Below are positions 23,845 through 30,650 of a stretch of 64,000 nt of DNA, in pieces (the first letter of the stretch is position 1; every line of letters starts with the position of its first letter). The notes beneath the pieces were generated by a model. The model was not told where the DNA came from, made no database searches, and saw nothing but the letters and a program-made list of their open reading frames with translations. Origin of the DNA: Streptomyces sp. V4I2. Its GTDB lineage: Bacteria > Actinomycetota > Actinomycetes > Streptomycetales > Streptomycetaceae. The stretch lies in NCBI RefSeq assembly GCF_030817655.1, contig NZ_JAUSZM010000003.1, positions 9,610,001-9,674,000 on the forward strand. The letters are read 5' to 3'. Position numbers and translations under genes: made by a program.

Positions 23845-24990
23845 TCAGCCGACCTCGCGCCCGGGCGTGTCCGGCGGGTCCTGGCCGTCGCCTTCGGCGC
23901 GGGTGGGGCGCAGCGTCTTGGTGGAGCCCTTGAGGCGTTCGAAGGTCCGGGTCAGCTGCTGGAACGGCGATCCGGCGGGCGCACCGACCGGCCCCTCGGA
24001 TGCCGGGCCCGGCACGGCCTCGCGGTAGGCGGCCAGCGCCTCGTTGGCCCGCTCGGCGGCCTCCCGGTACAGGTCCCGGGACCTGGTCATGGCCTCCAGC
24101 GCCTCGGCGTACATGGCCACCAGAGCGCGCTCCCGGGCGAGTTCCTCCTCCGGGGTCAGCAACTGCCACTGCTCCCGCAGTGCGGTGAGCGCCTCGTCGG
24201 CGCCGTCCGGCAGGGGCTTGGGCAGCACGGCGTAACGGGTCACGGTCTCGATCAGCTCGGTCGGTTCCGAGCCGTCGAGGAAGACGCTGCGGACGGCGAA
24301 GTCGCCGCGGTCGTAGCCGGGCGGCACCGGATGCCCGGGCAGGACCACGGCCCCGCCGCGCGGCACCTCGACCCCGAGGCTCCGCAGGGCCCAGTTCACG
24401 ACCCGCAGCTGGTCCGGGGCCGCCCGGTGTTCGACCACCCGGTGCCGCAGGCCCGGCGGCAGCCACCGGGTCAGCGGGCGGCGGCCACGGGCGTCGGTGG
24501 TCATGGCCTCGTGGACGACCACGTGGACGGCCCAGCCGCGCACGGCCTCCTTGAACAGGCGCCGTATGGCCTTGTCGTCCGAGGGCAGCGGAGTGAGGTC
24601 CCGGAAGGGCAGGCCGGTGAAGGCCTCGTGGTCCCAGACCGCGTCCGGCGTGTCGGGCCAGAACAGGGTGGCGGGAGAGGGCCACGACTGGTCCCACGGC
24701 TGTTCCGCCTCCGCCACCAGCGTCCACTCGGAGTTGTCGTCCTCTGCGGGTACGAGCGTCAGCCGGGCGCGCACGGTCACCTCGCCCGGCACCCGCCATC
24801 GGGCCTCGACGATCCGCTCAGGGGAGTCCTCGGCCGCGGGCAGTTCCTGGAAGGCGTCGAGGGCGTCCTCGTCCTTCAGGCGCCGCAGATGGTGCCGGAG
24901 GACGTCGTCAGCGTCCGGTCCGGCATGGCGGCCGCGGGCCGCCCAGACGGTGGAGGGGGTGGTGGGACGGTCGGTGGGGGAGCTTGGCAT
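23845..24990 (-). CDS. Conserved hypothetical protein, 381 aa
   Basis: A soluble, acidic protein with no signal peptide. Residues of about 30-200 are mixed alpha/beta (LRHHLRRLKDEDALDAFQEL, VTVRARLTLVPAEDDNSEWT, HEAFTGLPFRDLTPLPSDDK). Residues of about 285-345 form a long charged helix likely to be a coiled coil (EEELARERALVAMYAEALEA then MTRSRDLYREAAERANEALA). The end is Pro/Gly-rich. Similar unassigned proteins occur across Streptomyces. No catalytic motif is visible. Confidence 0.65.
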   Translation of the reverse strand: MPSSPTDRPTTPSTVWAARGRHAGPDADDVLRHHLRRLKDEDALDAFQELPAAEDSPERIVEARWRVPGEVTVRARLTLVPAEDDNSEWTLVAEAEQPWDQSWPSPATLFWPDTPDAVWDHEAFTGLPFRDLTPLPSDDKAIRRLFKEAVRGWAVHVVVHEAMTTDARGRRPLTRWLPPGLRHRVVEHRAAPDQLRVVNWALRSLGVEVPRGGAVVLPGHPVPPGYDRGDFAVRSVFLDGSEPTELIETVTRYAVLPKPLPDGADEALTALREQWQLLTPEEELARERALVAMYAEALEAMTRSRDLYREAAERANEALAAYREAVPGPASEGPVGAPAGSPFQQLTRTFERLKGSTKTLRPTRAEGDGQDPPDTPGREVG

Positions 24991-25184
24991 GGATCCATCT
25001 GTGAGTGGGGGCGGGTGCGAGTTTCAGTATCGTCGCGGCGGGTGGGTGGAGATCAACCGGGGGTCCGGCCCGTGGACACGCGCGGTGTCCGGCGGTGAGG
25101 TTCCCGCCTGCGGTCACGTGGATCGTCGGCGATCGTGGGCAGGAGCACAGCGGCCGACCGTATCGCGTGAGAAGGAGTGACCTC

Positions 25185-25510
25185 ATGCACCTCGACCTGA
25201 CCGGGCGCGCCGCACTGGTGACGGGCTCCTCCCAGGGCATCGGCGCGGCGATCGCCGCAGGTCTCGCCCGCGCCGGGGCGCGCGTGGGTGTCAACGGACG
25301 CCGTGCGGACCGCCTGGACAAGAGCGTCGACGAGCTGCGGTCGCAGGTCCCGGACGGGGAGTTCGTGCCGGTCGCGGCGGACCTGGGCACCGAGGAGGGC
25401 GCGGCCGGCGCCGTCGACGCGCTGCCCGACGTCGACATCCTGGTCAACAACCTCGGCATCTTCGGACCCAGGCCCGCGCTGGAGATCAGCGATGACGAAT
25501 GGCGCCGCTA
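25185..25510 (+). pseudogene. Short-chain dehydrogenase/reductase truncated by an IS insertion
   Basis: A good SDR N-terminus: LTGRAALVTGSSQGIGAAIA holds the TGxxxGIG cofactor motif and DVDILVNNLGIFGPRPALEI the NNxG motif. GAAGGAG precedes the ATG at 25185. Homology stops at SDDEWRRY, after about 108 residues; the frame then runs into IS sequence and ends at 25553. The catalytic Ser and YxxxK of the missing C-terminal half are not found downstream, so the rest was lost when or after the element arrived. Confidence 0.88.
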
Positions 25511-25676
25511 TCGGGATTCACTCGCAGTGCATCAGGCTTCAGCGCGGTGGTGAGGCGAATCTGATGACTGCGGCGTGGAGCGTCGCGGGTTCTTGCCCGG
25601 CGGAGCCGGATGGTGTGTTCCCCCACCCGTGACGCGGAGCGTCGCGAGGGCTGTTCCCAGCGGAGCCGGGCGACGC

Positions 25677-25971
25677 TCACACGGGCCGGTTCTGCTGTTC
25701 GATGTACTGCTTGCCACGGCGAGTGGGGCGCCGCCCACGGTTCCGGCGAAGTAGGAGCCGGACCAGATCTTGTCGGCGCGCCAGTAGTGCCGTACCAGGT
25801 CGGGGAATTCCTGGCGCAGACGGCGGAGAGGGACGCCCTTGAGGGAGTCCTCCATGCGCTGGGGTGAGCATCGGTGAACACTTCGTGCCGGAATTTGGTC
25901 ACGAAGACCGAGTGGACATGCATCACGAAAACACAGTGCCGAGCAGTCCTGATCTTCTGCGTCTCACCCAT
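25677..25971 (-). pseudogene. tnpA: IS200-type Y1 transposase tnpA, internally deleted and frameshifted
   Basis: The N-terminus from the ATG at 25971 reads MGETQKIRTARHCVFVMHVH and SVFVTKFRHEVFTDAH, typical of IS200/IS605 TnpA. About 40 residues are then missing, including the HUH metal-binding motif expected in ENNHVHLL. The C-terminal part resumes in another frame (SLKGVPLRRLRQEFPDLVRH then YWRADKIWSGSYFAGTVGG) and shifts once more before the usual end QYIEQQNRPV at 25677. Without the HUH motif the single-strand transposase cannot work. Confidence 0.88.
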
Positions 25972-25996
25972 AACCCGCGTAGGTAGCGTGGCCGTC

Positions 25997-26666
25997 ATGC
26001 AGCTTCGGTACAGCTTCCGCCTGTACCCGGATTCCGGCCAACGCACCGCGCCGGCCAAGGCGTTCGGGCGCGCACCGCGTCGTCTTCAACGACGCGGTGC
26101 GCGCCCGCGAGGACGCCCGGAAGGCGGGCGAGGCATTCCCGACGGCCGGCGAGCTGTCCAAGAAGCTGATCACTGCCGCGAAGCAGACCCCTGCACGAGC
26201 CTGGCTGGGCGAGGTCTCCGCCGTCGTGCTCCAGCAGTCCCTGCGGGACGCGGAGGCCGCCTACAAGAACTTCTTCGCCTCCCGCAGGGGCGAGCGCAGG
26301 GGCGCGAAGACCGGTGCGCCCCGGTTCAAGTCCCGCAAGGACAAACGGCAGTCGATCCGCTTCACGGCCAATGCCCGCTGGTCGATCACCGATTCCGCAA
26401 GGCAGATCGGCCGGTTCGAGCCGACCTCCCAGACCTGCTCGGCCTGCGGCACGCAGGACGGTCCCAAGCCGCTGCACATCCGGACCTGGACCTGTGCCGC
26501 CTGCGGTGCGGTCCATGACCGGGACCACAACGCCGCGATCAACGTCAAGACGGCCGCCGGACTGGCGGTGACAGCCTGCGGAGCGCCGGTAAGACCGGGA
26601 CTTGTCCCGGCGCAGCGCGATGAAACAGGAAGCCATGGATTCCCGCCCGAAACCTGTGCCGCGTAG
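25997..26666 (+). pseudogene. tnpB: TnpB (RNA-guided nuclease ancestor) with most of its RuvC domain deleted
   Basis: The ATG at 25997 opens MQLRYSFRLYPDSGQRTAPA, the TnpB start, but the frame shifts within about 30 residues. It resumes as VRAREDARKAGEAFPTAGEL through VSAVVLQQSLRDAEAAYKNF and PRFKSRKDKRQSIRFTANAR. After RWSIT the protein jumps directly to IGRFEPTSQTCSACGTQDGP, losing about 170 residues with the first two catalytic acids of the RuvC fold. The zinc ribbon (CSACG...CAACG) and the last acidic residue (DRDHNAA) remain, and the end is DETGSHGFPPETCAA. Nuclease activity is not expected. Confidence 0.88.
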
Positions 26667-26726
26667 CGGCACAGCAACGGACGAGGAGGCCAGAATCCTT
26701 GAGCTTCAGCCCGAGGAGCAAGTCAA
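26654..26726 (+). ncRNA. Right end / omega-RNA-like 3' region of the TnpB element
   Basis: In IS605-type elements the right end encodes the 3' part of the guide (omega) RNA of TnpB. Here a 9-bp perfect stem with a GTA loop (26654-26674) contains the tnpB stop codon. A second, imperfect stem CCTTGAGCTTCAGCCCGAGG follows, ending before TCAA. The next bases (GTCGACTCGATCC...) would correspond to guide sequence. The same stem is preserved in the relic at 5345-5396. Expression is not shown; the call rests on position and family knowledge. Confidence 0.45.
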
Positions 26727-26838
26727 GTCGACTCGATCCTCCCAAGCCCGCGCGCACTCGGGGCGCGAACGTTCCGCACCCATCAGCAGCCATTCACTCC
26801 TGTCCCGCTTGCGGCCTCCCCACCACACTGACTCCTCG

Positions 26839-26879
26839 AACGGGGCCCGCCCACCATCCGCATTGGGGCGGGCCCCGTT
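26839..26879. terminator. Perfect 14-bp stem hairpin between the two IS elements
   Basis: AACGGGGCCCGCCC at 26839-26852 pairs perfectly with 26866-26879 around a 13-base loop. It ends 11 bases before the IS481 target duplication. It is probably the terminator of a gene that stood here before the insertions. A short zinc-ribbon-like reading (HSCPACGL) just upstream may be a trace of that gene. Confidence 0.6.
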
Positions 26880-26889
26880 CACCACGCCG

Positions 26890-27972
26890 CTAGGTGTGCT
26901 GTCCCGGGACGTTGGTGACAGGCGACACGCCCTTGAGTGGTCCTTGAAAGGGGTGAGGGCCTCTGGGTTCGGTGTGGATTGCGACATCTACAACCGACAG
27001 CCAGGAGGCCCTCGTTGTCTCACCGTAACGCCCCGCTGACTCCGACCGGCAGGCTGCGTCTGGCCGGTGCGTCGTCGACGACGGCTGGCCAGTGCGGCGG
27101 GCCCGGAACGCTTCCAGGTCAGCCACACCACCGCCGCCCGGTGGGCCAGCCGCTACCGCCGCCACGGCGTCGACGGCATGCACGACCGCTCCAGCCGCAC
27201 CCACCACAGCCCGCGCAAGACCCGCATCGACGTTGAAGCCCAGGTCGTGCGGCTGCGACAGGAACACCGCATCGGCCCTGTGCGGCTGGCAGCCCGCACC
27301 GGCATCGCCGCCTCCACAGCCCACCGCATCCTGACCCGCCATGGTCTGCCCGCGCTGGCCGCCTGCGACCGGGCCACCGGCGAGCCCGTGCGCCGCTACG
27401 AACGCGCCCGGCCCGGTGAACTGGTCCACATCGATGTCAAGAAGCTCGGCCGCATCCCCGACGGCGGCGGCCACAAGGCCCTGGGCCGGGCGGCCGGCCG
27501 CAAGAACCAGGCGCGCACCGGCCGCGGCTACCTCTACCTGCACACGGCCCTGGACGATCACTCCCGCCTGGCCTACACCGAAGACCTGCCCGACGAGAAA
27601 GCGGCCACCTGCGCCGCCTTCCTGGCCCGCGCCACCGCATGGTTCGCGGCACGCGGCGTCACCGTCGAACGAGTGCTGACCGACAACGCCTGGGCCTACA
27701 CCAAGAACACCTGGCGCGACACCTGCCGTGACCTGGGCATCAGTCCTCGCTGGACCCGTCCCTGGCGGCCCCAGACCAACGGGAAGGTCGAACGCTTCCA
27801 CCGCACTCTGCTGGAGGAGCGGGCTTACCAGCGGCCCTACAGCTCAGAAGCCGAGCGGCAGGCAGCGTTTCCCGACTGGCTGGACTGGTACAACTACCAC
27901 CGACCCCACACCGGCATCCGTGGCCAAACCCCAGCCAGCCGCGTCACCAACCTGTCCGGACAACACAGCTAG
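26890..27972. mobile_element. IS481-family insertion sequence flanked by CTAG duplications
   Basis: The element spans 26894-27968. Its ends form an imperfect inverted repeat: TGTGCTGTCC...GTTGGTGAC on the left and TGTGTTGTCC...GTTGGTGAC, read inward from the right. CTAG at 26890-26893 and CTAG at 27969-27972 flank it directly and are the target duplication. A single transposase gene fills the interior. The TAG of the right-hand CTAG supplies the stop codon of the transposase. The right flank continues GGCCTGTCCGGCGGATCAGG, which resembles the terminal repeat of another IS. Confidence 0.88.
27015..27972 (+). pseudogene. IS481-family DDE transposase, N-terminus frameshifted
   Basis: A long open frame from GTG 27067 gives 301 residues with a helix-turn-helix (FQVSHTTAARWASRYRRHGV) and the rve/DDE integrase core: VHIDVKKLGRIPDGGGHKAL (first Asp), VERVLTDNAWAYTKNTWRDT (second Asp) and TNGKVERFHRTLLEERAYQR (Glu). 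The true N-terminus LSHRNAPLTPTGRLRLA starts at TTG 27015 in another frame. Between them two shifts are needed to restore RCVVDDGWPVRRA. The catalytic core is intact, so a protein lacking its first HTH segment might still be made, but normal activity is doubtful. The last codon is the TAG inside the CTAG target duplication. Confidence 0.75.
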
Positions 27973-28116
27973 GGCCTGTCCGGCGGATCAGGGCCCAGGA
28001 AAACGGGGGTGCCTGATTGACGCAGGTGCGCGGGGCATGGTGCGTGCGGGGCGACGGCAGAACGGCCCCGACGGGTCCGGAGGAGATCCGGCACCGTCGA
28101 GGCCGTCGTCGGCGTA

Positions 28117-29481
28117 CTACGCGCCGCTCGCCTTGAGCATGTCCTCACGCTCGACCAGCTTCACGCGCTCGCGGCCCTGCGGCTCGCCCAGCGCCTTCTC
28201 CGCGGCGTCCAGCTTGTACCAGCCCTCCCAGGTGGTGAAGCGGACGCCCCGCTCGGCGAGGTACGCGTCCACCGCCTCGGGCTCGGGCGAACCCGGCGTC
28301 TGCAGACGGCCGTTGCCGTAGTCGTCCAACAGGTTGGACACCGTCTCGTTGGCGTCGCCCTTGGTGTGGCCGATCAGGCCGACGGGGCCGCGCCGGATCC
28401 AGCCGGTGACGTACGTGGACTGCAGGTGCTCGCCGCTCTCCTGGAGGACCCGGCCGCCCGCGTCCGGAACCGTGCCCGAGTCGAGGTCCCAGGGCAGCTT
28501 GGGCAGCTTGTCGGAGAGGTAGCCGACCGCGCGGTAGACCGCGGTGACGTCCCAGTTCTTGAACTCGCCGGTGCCCTTGACGTTGCCGGTGCCGTCCAGC
28601 GCGGTGCGCTCGGTGCGCAGACCGACGACCTTGCCGTCCTCGCCGATGATCTCCGAGGGCGACTCGAAGAAGTGCAGGAACAGCTTGTGCGGGCGGTCGC
28701 CGACGTCGCGGATCGCCCAGTTCTCCAGGGTCTTGGCGACCATGTCGGCCTGCTTGTTGCCGCGCCGGGTCTCGATCGAGCCCGCGTCGTAGTCGATGTC
28801 CTCGGGGTCGACTATGACCTCGATGGTGGGGGAGTGGTCCAGCTCCCTGAGCTCCATGGGGCTGAACTTCGCCTGTGCCGGGCCACGGCGGCCGAACACG
28901 TGGACCTCCAGCGCCTTGTTGGCCTTGAGTCCGTCGTGGACGTTCGGCGGGATCTCCGTCGGCAGCAGCTCGTCCGCGGTCTTGGCGAGGATGCGCGCCA
29001 CGTCGAGCGCGACGTTTCCGACGCCGAGCACGGCGACCTTCTCGGCCTCCAGCGGCCAGGTGCGCGGCACGTCCGGGTGACCGTCGTACCAGGAGACGAA
29101 GTCCGCGGCGCCGTACGAGCCGTCGAGCTCGATGCCGGGGAGGGACAGCTCGCGGTCGGCCGTCGCGCCGGTGGAGAAGATCACGGCGTCGTAGAAGGCC
29201 CGCAGGTCGTCCAGGCTGATGTCGGTCGGGTAGTCGACGTTGCCGAACAGGCGGATCTGCGGCTTGTCGAGCACCTGGTGGAGGGCGGTGATGATGCCCT
29301 TGATGCGGGGGTGGTCGGGGGCCACGCCGTAACGGATCAGGCCGAACGGGGCCGGCATCCGCTCGAAGAGGTCGATGGACACACCGGGTTCGGCGGCCAC
29401 CTCGGACTTGAGCAGGGCGTCGGCGGCGTAGATTCCGGCGGGGCCGGCTCCGACGATTGCTACCCGCAGGGGGCGGGGCAT
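28117..29481 (-). CDS. fprA: Ferredoxin/adrenodoxin-type NADP+ reductase FprA, 454 aa
   Basis: A flavoprotein passing electrons between NADPH and ferredoxins. The FAD site VAIVGAGPAGIYAADALLKS is at the N-terminus, followed by the family phrase FERMPAPFGLIRYGVAPDHP. The NADPH site is VAVLGVGNVALDVARILAKT with VHVFGRRGPAQAKFSPMELR, and the C-terminus has STYVTGWIRRGPVGLIGHTK. Length and motifs match mycobacterial FprA and mitochondrial adrenodoxin reductase. The ATG at 29481 follows GAAGGGAACC. A palindromic iron box 50 bp upstream suggests repression by an iron-loaded DmdR/IdeR regulator, which fits a role in iron-sulfur or siderophore metabolism. Confidence 0.93.
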   Translation of the reverse strand: MPRPLRVAIVGAGPAGIYAADALLKSEVAAEPGVSIDLFERMPAPFGLIRYGVAPDHPRIKGIITALHQVLDKPQIRLFGNVDYPTDISLDDLRAFYDAVIFSTGATADRELSLPGIELDGSYGAADFVSWYDGHPDVPRTWPLEAEKVAVLGVGNVALDVARILAKTADELLPTEIPPNVHDGLKANKALEVHVFGRRGPAQAKFSPMELRELDHSPTIEVIVDPEDIDYDAGSIETRRGNKQADMVAKTLENWAIRDVGDRPHKLFLHFFESPSEIIGEDGKVVGLRTERTALDGTGNVKGTGEFKNWDVTAVYRAVGYLSDKLPKLPWDLDSGTVPDAGGRVLQESGEHLQSTYVTGWIRRGPVGLIGHTKGDANETVSNLLDDYGNGRLQTPGSPEPEAVDAYLAERGVRFTTWEGWYKLDAAEKALGEPQGRERVKLVEREDMLKASGA

Positions 29482-29529
29482 GATCAGGTTCCCTTCGAGC
29501 GGCGATAGATCGACTCAACGGGAAGCCTA

Positions 29530-29548
29530 AACTAAGGCAAGCCTTAGT
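29530..29548 (-). promoter_or_regulatory. Iron box (DmdR/IdeR-type operator) upstream of fprA
   Basis: The 16-bp palindrome CTAAGGCAAGCCTTAG at 29532-29547 fits the DtxR/IdeR/DmdR operator pattern TTAGGTTAGSCTAACCTAA in its outer TAAGG/CCTTA arms. It lies 50 bp before the fprA start, also between fprA and the divergent sigma-factor relic. The match is by pattern only. Confidence 0.7.
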
Positions 29549-29708
29549 CGGTACGCGGGTCCGGTCTATGAGCCCATAAGGTCACTTTATGAGTGAAGCG
29601 GCTCGTGGATCGACGCGGGGCCGGATGGAACTCGAACACCCGGATCGGCCAACAGCAGTCGACCATGCCCGCGACTTCGAGGACATCCATGAACGAGAGA
29701 GGCGACCG

Positions 29709-30240
29709 GTGACCGCCTCGCCGAGCGTCGGAACCGCCCACGTCCCGCCCGACCAGGGCGCTTCGGACGCCTCGGTCATCGAGCGGTCCTGGGCCGAACC
29801 GGAGGCGTTCGCCGAGCTGTTCAACCGCTACGCCGACGACATCCACCGGTACGCGGCCCGTCGGCTCGGCACCGAGGCGGCCGACGACCTGATGGCCGAG
29901 ACCTTCGTGATCGCGTTCCAGTGCCGTCGACGGTACGACGTGTCGAAGCCCCAGGCACGGCCCTGGCTCTACGGGATCGTCACGAACCTGGTGGGCGGGC
30001 ACCGGCGGGCCGAAGCGCGTCGCCTCAGGGCGATGTCCCGCGCGGCCGGCACCGCGGCCGGCCAGGACGAGCTGCTCGCGGACCGCGTGGCCGCCCGGGT
30101 CAGCGCCCAGGGCTCCCGTGCCGCCCTGGCCGGGGCGCTGGGGGTGCCGGTGGGCACGGTGCGTTCCCGTCTGCACCGGGCCGGGAAGAAACTGCGCGAG
30201 GCACTGGGCGGGTCGGATCCCACAGCCCTTCACGAGGAGA
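29709..30240 (+). pseudogene. ECF sigma factor with part of region 4 deleted
   Basis: Region 2 is intact (PEAFAELFNRYADDIHRYAA, then ADDLMAETFVIAFQCRRRYD and RPWLYGIVTNLVGGHRR). In region 4 the frame passes from ADRVAARVSAQGSRAALAGA directly to LGVPVGTVRSRLHRAGKKLR. About 30 residues expected between them, with the first helices of region 4, are absent. The normal stop is also lost: the frame runs on into the next gene's remains. The start is a GTG at 29709 behind GAGAGAGG. The factor belongs to the group paired with CU044_5270-family membrane proteins, whose remnant follows. Confidence 0.82.
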
Positions 30241-30255
30241 CGGAGGAGCACCGTC

Positions 30256-30638
30256 GTGGAGCGCATGACCACGCTCAACGCGGCGCAGGTGCTGCAGCGG
30301 GCCGCGGGCCGGTCATGCACCGACGGCGCCGCCCTGCCGGTCCCTCGCAACGACCAGTACCTCTACACGAAGGAGGTCACCACCCGCACGTACAAGGACG
30401 GGACCGTCAAGAAGTACACGGACGAGCGCTGGCTCTCGGTGGACGGCTCGAAGCCCTCCCGGTTCAGCTACTACGGCCGGATCCTCGACGAACAGCCCCT
30501 CGCGAAGAACGAAGTGAAGTGGCCGCCGACCGAGTACGCCAGGCTGAAGAAGTGGCCGACCGACCCGGACAGGCTGCTGGAGCGGTCAAGGGGCTGGAGC
30601 AGGCGGGGGTGGTGGACCGGATCGGCCAACGCCCCTGA
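30256..30638 (+). pseudogene. CU044_5270-family sigma-associated protein, remnant
   Basis: The readable core is TLNAAQVLQRAAGRSCTDGA followed by PVPRNDQYLYTKEVTTRTYK and WLSVDGSKPSRFSYYGRILD through KWPPTEYARLKKWPTDPDRL. These are hallmark phrases of CU044_5270 proteins, which sit in the membrane next to certain ECF sigma factors and probably regulate them. The N-terminal cytoplasmic part and membrane helix are missing. After DRLLE about 100 residues are missing and the frame shifts, ending AGVVDRIGQRP at 30638, the normal C-terminus. Together with the damaged sigma gene the whole module is dead. Confidence 0.8.
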
Positions 30639-30650
30639 ACACCGCACGAC

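Larger units (their letters stand above)
25511..26726. mobile_element. IS200/IS605-family element with decayed tnpA and tnpB
   Basis: The element carries divergent remnants of a Y1 transposase (tnpA, minus strand) and a TnpB (plus strand), the classical IS605 order. The left part (25511-25676) has two copies of GGAGCGTCGCG and adjacent hairpins, as expected of a subterminal left end. The right end has the stem CTGTGCCGC / GCGGCACAG at 26654-26674 and a second imperfect stem at 26697-26716, ending with TCAA at 26726. Both genes have lost internal segments, so the element is not autonomous. The left boundary is placed where the SDR homology ends and may be off by some bases. Confidence 0.8.

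Noticed and set aside
26727..26838. Zinc-ribbon-like short frame (HSCPACGL)
   Set aside because: Only one Cys pair, no start with a ribosome site, and it lies between two insertions; at most a trace of a lost gene.
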